Of a stretch of 39,524 nt of DNA, positions 15,880-24,300 are shown piece by piece. The notes below the pieces were generated by a model that was not told the DNA's origin, made no database searches, and was given only the letters and a program-made list of their open reading frames with translations. Each line of letters starts with the position of its first letter. The stretch's first letter is position 1. This DNA comes from a virus. Both the position numbers and the translations under genes were made by a program. The stretch is taken from positions 1 through 39,524 of IMG/VR virus record IMGVR_UViG_3300021963_000282; one strand, 5' to 3'.

Positions 15880-16962
15880 GTGAAACATCTGTCCCGCCTT
15901 GGAATCTTCGCTGTATGCCTCATGGCAATGGTTCCTCACGCGTCCGCAGACGGACTTATAACTGTCACTCGCCCCACCGATTTTTGGGTCGAATTTGAGA
16001 CAACCACACAATTCCTAGCGCAGACCTACCAGTCAGGCGACCTACCGTCCGACCCACAACTGTGGCTCTACAACGAGATAGGCGAACTGCTTATCACCAA
16101 CGATGATTACATCGGACTCCAATCCAAAATAGACCTAGAACTACAACCAGGTCGCTACCGCCTACGGGCATCCACCTGCTGCTACGAACCTGACGTGTGG
16201 CGCGACGGCATCCAATGGAACATCCAATACGAACTGTCTTACAATGGATCACAGCCAATCACAGTCCCGCCCGAAACGACCACAACCACTATTCAGGAGA
16301 CAACGACTACGACATGGGAGCCAACTACAACATCCACGGAACCGACGACGACCTCTACTACTACTGCCCCAACAACGACTGTCCTTGTCGAGGAACCACC
16401 AACCACCGTGGAAACGACAACTACCTCGTCTTCTACTACGACGACAACGACTATTGGAAGCACCACCGTTTTGGCTACAGTCCCCCCAACGACGACTCTG
16501 CCACCGACGACGACTACCAGCACTACGACCACATCTTTGGCTCCTACAACGACGGCGACGACTTCCACCCCGCCTACCGTGCCGCCTACAACGACTACCT
16601 CGCCACCAAACGACAGTCCACCACCGCCTGACGCAAACCCTGAAGAACTAGTCGCCTACCTAGACACAGTTACCCCCGAAGACCTGGCAACCCTAGACAC
16701 CGAAGAAATCAACCAGCTCGTAGACGACATTGCCAACGCCGAACTGACCGACGAACAAGCAGAACAGATCGCCCTAGCTTTAACCGATGCCCCGGCTGAA
16801 GTCAAAGAGGCGTTCCAAGAAGCAGTCAACGTCTTCGGCGGACAATTTGATTCCTATGTACCAACAGGCTCGACCGTACCTGTCGGAACTCGTAGAACCC
16901 TTATAGCGGTCACAACTGCCACCTTCGCAGCGTCCACCCCTATAAGCAGAAAGAAGCCGTAA
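15880..16962 (+). CDS. Secreted Thr-rich protein with PPC-like domain
   Basis: The product has 360 residues from a GTG start. Residues 1-23 are a signal peptide (RLGIFAVCLMAMVPHASA). Residues about 24-125 form a beta-sandwich resembling bacterial pre-peptidase C-terminal domains (DPQLWLYNEIGELLITNDD, later LELQPGRYRLRAST). Residues about 127-250 are an almost pure Thr/Pro/Ser linker with mixed Thr codons. The C-terminal 110 residues are a helical domain (LTDEQAEQIALALTDAPAEVKEAF split by turns), then FDSYVPTGSTVPVG and a TM-like end with a basic tail. This C-terminal domain resembles, from memory, exported proteins of freshwater Actinobacteria. It may sit on the cell surface during infection, act in lysis or adhesion, or be a host-derived gene. 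Confidence 0.85.
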   Translation: MKHLSRLGIFAVCLMAMVPHASADGLITVTRPTDFWVEFETTTQFLAQTYQSGDLPSDPQLWLYNEIGELLITNDDYIGLQSKIDLELQPGRYRLRASTCCYEPDVWRDGIQWNIQYELSYNGSQPITVPPETTTTTIQETTTTTWEPTTTSTEPTTTSTTTAPTTTVLVEEPPTTVETTTTSSSTTTTTTIGSTTVLATVPPTTTLPPTTTTSTTTTSLAPTTTATTSTPPTVPPTTTTSPPNDSPPPPDANPEELVAYLDTVTPEDLATLDTEEINQLVDDIANAELTDEQAEQIALALTDAPAEVKEAFQEAVNVFGGQFDSYVPTGSTVPVGTRRTLIAVTTATFAASTPISRKKP

Positions 16963-17123
16963 TGAAAAAGCCAGTCAAAACAGTCATTGAATCAGCGATC
17001 ATGTCAGGGTCACTTGGCCTGGTTCTGATTACCCTGTCAGGCACAACCCGAACCCAGGCATTAGTTATCTCCATCGTTTCCGTCGGGCTGTTCTTCGTGT
17101 CCTCAATGGCAGACCGTGATTAA
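16962..17123 (+). CDS. Two-helix small membrane protein, holin candidate
   Basis: The product is 53 residues and starts at an ATG overlapping the previous stop (TAATG). After MKKPVKTVIE come two hydrophobic segments (about 13-26 and 33-48) separated by a short polar turn with Thr and Arg, ending in DRD. This is the layout of class II-type small holins, which make the membrane permeable to endolysin. The endolysin is four genes downstream. The N-terminus resembles that of the next small gene (MTKPVKTALV), suggesting duplication or shared targeting. No experiment-like evidence distinguishes it from other small membrane proteins. Confidence 0.6.
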   Translation: MKKPVKTVIESAIMSGSLGLVLITLSGTTRTQALVISIVSVGLFFVSSMADRD

Positions 17124-17133
17124 ACTAGAACCC

Positions 17134-17289
17134 ATGACCAAGCCAGTAAAGACAGCATTAGTTACCACCGTGGTGCTAGTCTGCGCTTTGTTATCCCAAT
17201 GCTCAGATCGGTATAGGTATCCCTGTGACAACCCAGCCAACATCGGAAAACCCGAATGCCCGACCGCAACGGTCAATCCCGCCCCGTAA
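17134..17289 (+). CDS. Small lipoprotein with RYRYPC motif, lysis region
   Basis: The product is 51 residues. A basic N-terminus and hydrophobic stretch lead to a lipobox-like LSQC (C23), then SDRYRYPCDNPANIGKPEC and a short Pro-rich end. Short phage lipoproteins with RYPC-x-DP-N-x-x-KPEC are, as I recall, common near lysis genes of aquatic phages. The Cys spacing after the lipid anchor would allow a disulphide. No Shine-Dalgarno is present; TAAACT (17121-17126) ends seven bases before the ATG, so translation may be leaderless. The next gene overlaps its last 65 nt in another frame, reminiscent of nested Rz/Rz1 genes. Confidence 0.65.
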   Translation: MTKPVKTALVTTVVLVCALLSQCSDRYRYPCDNPANIGKPECPTATVNPAP

Positions 17290-17542
17290 AAAGCGCATGG
17301 ATCAAAACGAACTAGACGCTCGACTGCGTTTCTATGTCGGTATCGGACTCATCATCATTGTTGGACTTATTGTCTGCACAATGCTGTTTGGACTTTTATT
17401 CGTCGTACAGCCGCTTGACGCTCAATCGCCCAATGACAAAGCGATGCTTGAAATGCTCGGCCCGATCTGTTATACATTGGTAGGAGCTGCCGTCGGCATC
17501 GTAGCCACACGGAGCAACCGCCAAGAACCACCATCCGAATAA
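17225..17542 (+). CDS. Two-pass membrane protein, second holin/antiholin candidate
   Basis: The product has 105 residues from a GTG at 17225. An in-frame ATG at 17297 (81 residues) would remove the overlap with the lipoprotein gene and is a real alternative. A Pro/Arg-rich N-terminus is followed by a long hydrophobic helix (about 37-57), a polar loop with DAQSPNDK, and a second helix (about 79-96), ending with polar residues. Position just upstream of the endolysin fits a holin or antiholin. The dual-start possibility echoes holin/antiholin pairs from one gene. Confidence 0.62.
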   Translation: MTTQPTSENPNARPQRSIPPRKKRMDQNELDARLRFYVGIGLIIIVGLIVCTMLFGLLFVVQPLDAQSPNDKAMLEMLGPICYTLVGAAVGIVATRSNRQEPPSE

Positions 17543-17555
17543 CCAGGAGCCTGCC

Positions 17556-17765
17556 ATGCCCTTAGTACAAGCCAACATCATCTTCACCATTGACACAGAC
17601 TTCGTGCCACCCGAAATACCAGGAATGGACACCCACGATGGCGATGTCGTCCCACCCATCTCAGGTGCTGAACAAGTCGTGTACGAAGTATTCAAGAAGA
17701 TACAAGAAGTGCTACCCGAAAAGGTACACGCCTTCATACACACATCTACCCTGCTAGATCGATAG
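17556..17765 (+). CDS. Small hypothetical protein before endolysin
   Basis: The product has 69 residues, with AGGAG well placed before the ATG. The N-terminal strand (QANIIFTIDTDFVPPE) is followed by an acidic loop and a helix (EQVVYEVFKKIQEVLPE). No Cys, signal or membrane segment is present. The function is unknown; context suggests an endolysin accessory or a virion protein. Confidence 0.65.
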   Translation: MPLVQANIIFTIDTDFVPPEIPGMDTHDGDVVPPISGAEQVVYEVFKKIQEVLPEKVHAFIHTSTLLDR

Positions 17766-17787
17766 TTCTTCTGCTAGCGTGTCTGAA

Positions 17788-18531
17788 ATGGCACGCAAAT
17801 ACACAGGCTACGACGGCGACGCAACTGGCAAACAAGCTGGTTTAGAAGAACTTGTACGTCAACTATGTAGCAAATTCCCCTTGTTTAACAATGGTACTTG
17901 GGTCGTTCGCAACATGAACAACGCCAACCTGTCAAAGCCGAAGCCGTCAGTCCATTCGACTGGCCGTGCAGCCGACCTCTCATGGCGCAAGTCAGGCAAG
18001 AAAGGATCGGGCAACTACGCCGACGCTGTCGCCCTACTGGACTTCCTAGTGCTACACGCCGAAGCCCTACAGATTGAAGAACTACACGACTACTTCCCGC
18101 AACCACACGGTCGAGGCTGGAAATGTGACCGTGAATCGTGGACGGTATATGCCAAACCCACAATTGGGTCTGCCCCCGGTGGCGACTGGATCCACCTTGA
18201 GATTTCTCCCCTTCACGCGAAGAACGCCCTGTACTACAAGGAATTCTTTGCGAACCTCGCGACGGCAGCGGGAGAAAGTCCTTCTCCGCTAACTCCCGCT
18301 GCTGGCGCACCTGCCCCTGCCCCTTTAGCATTTGCGTACCCTGGGACACCATTAAAGATCGGTTCCAAAGGGGACGCTGTGAAACTCGTCCAGGCAGTCG
18401 TTGGCGGTGTGATTACCGATGGCGACTTTGGGAAGAAGACTGACCACCGTGTCAAAGAATGGCAGTTGGCTCACAACATTGCAGCGGACGGTATCGTCGG
18501 GCCTGTCTCGTGGAAGGCTATGTTCGGCTGA
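17788..18531 (+). CDS. Endolysin: M15-like peptidase plus peptidoglycan-binding domain
   Basis: This 247-residue protein would cut the peptide part of peptidoglycan to release virions. The N-terminal domain has the zinc pattern of M15/VanY-like D,D-peptidases: H56-x3-A-x2-D63 (SVHSTGRAADL) and H136-x-E138 (DWIHLEIS). A Pro/Ala-rich linker (about 161-184) leads to a PG_binding_1-type domain (about 185-247; IGSKGDAVKLVQ, DGDFGKKTDHRVKEWQ, DGIVGPVSWKAM). No ribosome site precedes either ATG 17788 or GTG 17779. TAGCGT ends seven bases before ATG 17788, consistent with leaderless initiation there. There is no signal peptide, so export relies on a holin. Confidence 0.87.
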   Translation: MARKYTGYDGDATGKQAGLEELVRQLCSKFPLFNNGTWVVRNMNNANLSKPKPSVHSTGRAADLSWRKSGKKGSGNYADAVALLDFLVLHAEALQIEELHDYFPQPHGRGWKCDRESWTVYAKPTIGSAPGGDWIHLEISPLHAKNALYYKEFFANLATAAGESPSPLTPAAGAPAPAPLAFAYPGTPLKIGSKGDAVKLVQAVVGGVITDGDFGKKTDHRVKEWQLAHNIAADGIVGPVSWKAMFG

Positions 18532-18785
18532 TGGAAGCGGTACTAGTCGCTGTCGTTACAGGTGTCTTCGCTGTACTAGCAATCCTCGTAGAGAAGGGTC
18601 GCAAAGAGAACAAGCGTGACCACGGGAACGTGATGGATCGACTAGACCTCGTCTCATCAGAGATACGCAAAGACATTCGCCAGGTGCGATACGAATTGTC
18701 AGATCATGTCAATGGGCCAGCCCACAACACTAAACCTGTTGTTCCTGCTAAAATCCCATTGAAGAAACGACCGAAGGCTGGATAG
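18531..18785 (+). CDS. Membrane-anchored coiled-coil protein, lysis cassette
   Basis: The product has 84 residues, with its start overlapping the endolysin stop (TGATG). Residues 2-20 form a hydrophobic helix (EAVLVAVVTGVFAVLAILV). The rest is a charged helix (MDRLDLVSSEIRKDIRQ) and a basic Pro/Lys tail. Proteins of this shape follow the endolysin gene in many actinophages and may be holin-like, spanin-like or pinholin regulators. Coupling to the endolysin supports a lysis role. Confidence 0.72.
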   Translation: MEAVLVAVVTGVFAVLAILVEKGRKENKRDHGNVMDRLDLVSSEIRKDIRQVRYELSDHVNGPAHNTKPVVPAKIPLKKRPKAG

Positions 18786-18810
18786 CCAGTAGGAACTCTG
18801 AGGAGCATCT

Positions 18811-19443
18811 ATGGCAAACGAAGCAACAGCTGAACTGTACAGACGGCAAAGCGGACTTAATAAAGCAAAATTTACTACTGACTACGAGCAGTATCTTGCC
18901 GACCTTGCCACTAAATACGGCATCTCAAATGACCAGTTGAACGCCAACCTTGAGTCTCGTGGCATCTTGCGTTCCGGGGAAGCAGGCACAGCGCGCACTC
19001 GACTTAGTGCAGCCGAAGAAGCAGCACGCACTAGCGCACGAACCAATTACGATTACAACGTCGCTAACGAAGACATCAACCTAGCGACAAGGCTTGCTGG
19101 CTTAATGGCAGGCGGTACTGGCGGTGGCTCAGGCGGTGGCGGTACTGGCAATACTGGCGGTACTGGTGATGGTGGTAGTAGCGATACCACAGACCCTGCT
19201 CCAATGTATCGCAGTCCAGCCGACCCAGCGTACGACGGTATGCGCGACCGTGGCCCACGAACACCTGATTTGTCAGGCGTGGACTTTGCAGGGCTTGGCA
19301 AAATGATGGAAGCCAACAAAAAGCCAAAGCCAGTTGATCTTTCGGGTGTTAACTGGAATGCGTTAGCAGGATTTGGCGGTGGTTCGTCAAATGCAAAACC
19401 AGGAACCACACGAATTACCCCACCTTCAGCGAGAAACCGCTAA
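18811..19443 (+). CDS. Internal virion protein candidate, Gly-rich linker
   Basis: The product has 210 residues, preceded by GAGGAG. The first 90 residues are helical and polar (ELYRRQSGLNKAKFTTDYEQ, then AAEEAARTSARTNYDYNV). Residues about 100-130 are a Gly/Thr/Asp linker. The remainder is Pro/Asn-rich with a twice-repeated short motif (PDLSGVDFAGL and VDLSGVNWNAL). N-terminal helical proteins with Tyr-rich repeats at this position are typical of podovirus internal or ejected proteins, but no direct homologue is recognised. Its stop overlaps the next start. Confidence 0.68.
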   Translation: MANEATAELYRRQSGLNKAKFTTDYEQYLADLATKYGISNDQLNANLESRGILRSGEAGTARTRLSAAEEAARTSARTNYDYNVANEDINLATRLAGLMAGGTGGGSGGGGTGNTGGTGDGGSSDTTDPAPMYRSPADPAYDGMRDRGPRTPDLSGVDFAGLGKMMEANKKPKPVDLSGVNWNALAGFGGGSSNAKPGTTRITPPSARNR

Positions 19444-19943
19444 TGGCATTTGATCTCTCAACACCGACCGCACAGCTCGCATTCGGTGTAGCACAACGCG
19501 CCCAAGAAGTACAAGACATGAAAGCCCGTCTTGAAGCCGAAGCGCGCGCTCGTGTTGAGGCTCGACTTGCACCATATGGTAATGACTTAAGTCAGTTTGA
19601 CTCAACCTTCAAAAGCGTTTACGACCCTGTCGCAGCAACCCAACAGTCCCGTGCCAAAGCCATGCAGGAATATGTAGTCGGTCTACCTGAACTGCTCGCT
19701 CGTTCTCAAGCCGAAAAGAGATCAGGTGGTGGTGGTGGCGGTGGCGGTAATAGCGCATATGAGCCATACCAACCTTTTGATCCTGATGCCATTCTTAAAT
19801 TATTAGTCGGTGGACAAACTAAACCTGCATACGCCGAACCGTATTCCGCAACTATGAACGCTATGCGTAGCCGTAGTCCTCGACCGGGAACAGCAGTTGC
19901 GCCGACATTCCAACGTACAACCAACGCAGACAGGTTTGGATGA
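19443..19943 (+). CDS. Internal virion protein candidate, helical with Gly8 run
   Basis: The product has 166 residues. An Ala/Arg/Glu-rich helix at residues 14-45 (AQEVQDMKARLEAEARARVE) is followed by mixed sequence, a run of eight Gly near residue 95, and a Pro/Ser/Arg-rich C-terminus. It overlaps both neighbours by a few bases. The design (helical head, flexible Gly hinge, disordered tail) repeats that of the previous gene, so both may be components of an internal core that passes through the portal. Function is inferred from context only. Confidence 0.65.
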   Translation: MAFDLSTPTAQLAFGVAQRAQEVQDMKARLEAEARARVEARLAPYGNDLSQFDSTFKSVYDPVAATQQSRAKAMQEYVVGLPELLARSQAEKRSGGGGGGGGNSAYEPYQPFDPDAILKLLVGGQTKPAYAEPYSATMNAMRSRSPRPGTAVAPTFQRTTNADRFG

Positions 19944-21313
19944 TGGCCCCCAAGATCGGCCCTCGTGGCATCACAATTGAAGACGTAGTAGATGTTGCCA
20001 ACAACGGTTTATCTAAAACTGGTGCAGCGACATACAAGTCCGTATCTCAACCAACGGCAACATCCCCGGTCGATTACGCAGCATTACTAGCAGGTGGCCC
20101 AGCTGCCACTTACGGTCAAAAATACGGTGGTCAGCCATCAGGTGAATACGCCAGGCAGATGATCCTCGGTGCTGCAATGCAAGCCAAAAGTATTGGTGAT
20201 CTTGCTGCTTTACAAGCCTCAACAAATCAACAGAATCTGACAAGCAAGTTTGCGTCCGACTTGTTGGCAGGAACGAACAAGTTGTACCCCACTTACCGAG
20301 CGCAATTTGACCAGCCAATGCTGGATTCAAATAACCGAAATGTCCAAATCCAAAATTTGACTCCTGCCATATCTGATCTTGAGGCTCGACTAGCTGAAAG
20401 AAAACGCTACGCAAGACGGATTGGTGCATACGAACAGCAACGCCAAGGAACTGGCAGAGAAATTGACATCCTGCAAGAAGACCTTCGCGATACTCGTCGA
20501 GCGTTAGGCCAAGTCAACCCAACAGGCAAAACACCCGAACAACTTGCAGCAGAAAACAAAGCCAATGCTTACGGTGCGTACATGACACGCATGAATATGT
20601 TGGATCCCTCAACAGGTGGGACAATCCCTGAAATGCTTCGTGCTGGCGCACAACGACAGACTGCCACCAATCTCACACCAGGTCTTCAGGCAGCACTCGC
20701 AGAGCAAGTAACACCGTACGAAACGGTCGCTCAAGGTTTTGCCAACACCCCATTGTCCCAGTTCGCCCAACAGATCGCAGTTAACCGTTATGGCTACGAT
20801 CCCGCTTTGGCAGCAGGCTTGTTTGACACCAGCGTTGATGTTCAGTCCCTTAAAGATGAAGCCGACCTATTCGCTGCACAGAACCCACAATTGAATATGT
20901 CCCCGGCTGAGATTGTTTACAACCAACTTGGTGAAGAAGGGCTGAACCAGTATCTGCAACAACAAGCCGAACAAGCCCTAATGGGTTCCCCGTCGCAACA
21001 ACGGACAGAAGCAGAATTAGCACAAGACGCAGCCAACGCACCAATTGACGCTGAACTGTATTCGGCATATGCGACAGCACCAGGCAACGTCAATTCTGCA
21101 CTCAATGCCGATGTTGCTCGACAATATATGTCAGACCCCAATTTCCTCGCACAGTTCCAAGCAGGAACAACGCAGGTCTATGACGACATGGGTAAAGGTA
21201 TTAGCGGTGCAGACGCAGTCAACGCTTATATGCAAAACTATTTGAACACTACAGGCGACCCAGTATCGGCTCGCATATTGGAAGAACTACTTAGCAACAT
21301 TGCATTCGGGTGA
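19940..21313 (+). CDS. Internal virion protein candidate, Ala/Gln-rich
   Basis: The product has 457 residues. Two in-frame ATGs (19940, 19943) overlap the previous stop. The sequence is rich in Ala, Gln, Thr and Asn with long predicted helices, including a coiled segment near residues 140-200 (DLEARLAERKRYARRIGAYE; ILQEDLRDTRRALGQ). No Cys and no enzyme motif are visible. The four-gene run ending with the 1935-residue protein parallels the core or ejection proteins of T7-like and P22-like phages (gp14-15-16; gp7-20-16 functional classes). The comparison is of layout, not sequence. Confidence 0.68.
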   Translation: MMAPKIGPRGITIEDVVDVANNGLSKTGAATYKSVSQPTATSPVDYAALLAGGPAATYGQKYGGQPSGEYARQMILGAAMQAKSIGDLAALQASTNQQNLTSKFASDLLAGTNKLYPTYRAQFDQPMLDSNNRNVQIQNLTPAISDLEARLAERKRYARRIGAYEQQRQGTGREIDILQEDLRDTRRALGQVNPTGKTPEQLAAENKANAYGAYMTRMNMLDPSTGGTIPEMLRAGAQRQTATNLTPGLQAALAEQVTPYETVAQGFANTPLSQFAQQIAVNRYGYDPALAAGLFDTSVDVQSLKDEADLFAAQNPQLNMSPAEIVYNQLGEEGLNQYLQQQAEQALMGSPSQQRTEAELAQDAANAPIDAELYSAYATAPGNVNSALNADVARQYMSDPNFLAQFQAGTTQVYDDMGKGISGADAVNAYMQNYLNTTGDPVSARILEELLSNIAFG

Positions 21314-21319
21314 TCTGAC

Positions 21320-24300
21320 ATGGCAAATGCACAAGACATTGTCAACTCAGTCATTGCTAAACAACAGTCAAGTCCAGTCGTACCAAAAGCAACGGCGACA
21401 GCACCAATCAAGTACAACCTGAAACCCATTCAAGCACCAGCACCAGTCAAAGCATCAGGTGAAGATAAAGGCGACAAAGGTTTGCTCGGTGGGCTGATCT
21501 CGTCTGTAGGAAATGTCATCAAGTTCCCTGCAACGGTCATTCAAAATGTCCCAACTATTATCGGCAAAGGCGTACAGACAGTCGGCGGTGTTGGCGAAGC
21601 ATTGTTTAGCATCGGAACCAACATATTCAACGAAGATCTGTATCACTCCCGAACAGAAGTTGATTACGAAAAAGGTAAAGCACTAGGTCTTAAAGGTACT
21701 GAACTGATTGCATATTCATTGCAACGAAGTATGCCTTTGATAGCACCAATGATTACTAGCATCCCAGCGACGGGTGCGCGACTAGCCGAAACAGCCACAC
21801 TTGGCGCATACGACACGGGCGCACCGGGATTCGATTACTACCAGGCTTTGCGAAAAGGCGAGCTAGGCAATATGTTGATCGAGGATGTTGGCAACGTAGT
21901 GCTGGCTGGCCGTCTAAGTGGTCTAGGAAACGTCGGTGTCAAAGCTGGTACAGCAATATCAAAGGCTGGCGCACCACGACTTGGTTCTGCTGTGTCAGGT
22001 GCAGGAATGTTTGCCGAACAGCCCATCGGAACTATCGCCCGTGGTGCAGGTCGTGGACTCAGTACAGCACCAATCGCTGCAAGGTTTCCGAAACTCGCTG
22101 AAGCAGGCGGTCGTGTCGCTGTATCCGAAACACCACTACGAGGTATCTACGGTGAAGCCGTTGACGCTCGACGGGCATTCGCTAACACTAAATGGATGGA
22201 GTTACAGCAGAAGATCGTTGATCTCCAAAAGGAATATCGCGCTACTGGCGTAGATAACAGCGAGCAAATCAAGTTACTTGAAGAACAACGAGATGCCGTC
22301 CTTAACAAGACTGGCTTGCCCAAGATGGCTCGTGGGAAGATCGACCAACTGTCACGCGCAGGTGAAGGTCTCCGTACACAAATTGTGGCTACATTCATTC
22401 GGTTCAAAGACAGGGGCGCAATCCCCGAAGCCGTAGACGATTTACTGGCCCAAGAATCTCGTGTCCGCAAAGCTGCCCAAACAGCAGAAAAAGCAGGCGA
22501 AACAGAACGGGCGCAAAACCTTTACGCTCAAGCTGACATCATTAAACAAAAAGCTGACATCAAAGCCTCTGACACCGAAGGCGTACTGTCACAACCTGCA
22601 CCTGACTGGGTCGCTCCCGCAACAACCCTGTACACCACAGGTCAGGTCAACGGGATTATTGCCGACCTTCGTGCTGGCAAATCAATGCAGGAGATCCTTA
22701 AAGCAATTACCCCCGAACAGGTCGGCCCTGAACTTGCCGATATGGGTTATGGCTATTCGGAACTCGCTGTTCTTAAAGCAATTGACTATGCAGAAGGACG
22801 TTTGACTCCAGTTGAGCGTATCCAAATGGACGTGTACCAGCAGATTCAACGCAACTGGAATCAATTTTGGTGGGATCAAAGCCAGGCACGCACGGGCTAC
22901 ACAACCGAAACCGTGCCGTACACCTACGCAGGGACAACACCCGACCCTCGCAATATATTGCTTGAACTTGCAAGTGGAAAATATACGGGTCGTTTTATAG
23001 CAAACCTAAATAACGCGTTAGACGAGATCGCAGTTCAATATCTTGAACAAGTCGCACCTGGTTTGGCTGCCGAATTAAAGATTGACCTTGCTGATCCGAA
23101 GCCTGGCATTTGGGTAACTCTCGCTAGAAACGATATTGGTTCACCCGCTTACGATGCCGCATACAAACTGGTTCAATTAGGTTTTGACGAGCTACGAGCC
23201 AACCCTGATCTCGCTCGATTCATGCAGAACGAAATGATCTACCCGGCAGCAATGCGCGTCTCAATGCTAAACGAGCAACGCCGACTCAAATTAGCGTTGA
23301 ACGACGACATAGGTTTTGTTGCCGAACGACTGCGATCATTGCTGTCAACCCATAGCGACATCATCCCCAAGAATTTTCTTGATGCGATCACTAAAGCCTT
23401 GGTAAAAGCCAGCGACCCTCAAGGGCAGTTTGACCTATCAACTTTTAAGCGTTTGGAACGCAACCTCGCAAGCCTTATCAAACTGACAACCGAACGCCTC
23501 ACCAAACTCCAAGAAGAACAAGGTGTTTTGGCAACACGTCAAGCAGGCGTAGACATGAAACTTATTGATGCCATAAACCAAATGGCTGAAATGCAACGCA
23601 TCGTTATAGCGATTACAGAAAATCCGCAGGCAATCCTTGGCGACACCCCCAAATTGGTAGCCGCAACAGAAGCAGAACAAGCGAACCTGTCTCGCATTGA
23701 AGCGATCCCCGACGAGATGGCCCAAGTTGACGCTGAGATCAAAGCCGAGGTTGACCGTCAAAGAGAAGCCAACGCCTACCTGCAACAGGAGTTGGACAAC
23801 ACACAAGTCAGCCTTGACGAGGCTCGTACTCGCGCTACTGAAACTGCTGATGCCGAAGCCACGGTGCGCCAACAGTTAGACCAGGAGCAGGCATATCTTG
23901 ATGCTCACGCCAAATTAACTGCCGAAGAAATCGCAGGGTTGCAAACAGACTTTGAGACAGCACTTCGCATCCACGACCAGTACGCAAGTGGCGACAAGTT
24001 TGTTAGCAAAGGCACAGCGCAAGCGGTCAAACGCCGCCTAGTCGAAGAAGCCACACAACGCCTTGCTGTCGCCCAAGGTCTTGTAGATAGTTTGATGCCG
24101 TCACGGTTGCGCCGTGCGCGCACAATGACTATTGGCTTGGCGACTGACCCAAACGCAATGTCGTTCATGCAGGAAGACTTTCGTGCGCCATTTGAAAGTG
24201 CCGTCTATCAGGCTATTGGTGATCCAAAACTAGCCAAGAAGGCGTACAACGACTTTGTTAATTCCCGTACTGTCATGGACGAAGGTGTCGCTGTTGACCA

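Noticed and set aside
16293-16568. 91-residue Val-rich leftward frame
   Set aside because: It is the antisense shadow of the Thr-rich linker (ACN codons read as NGT); it has no ribosome site and low-complexity sequence.
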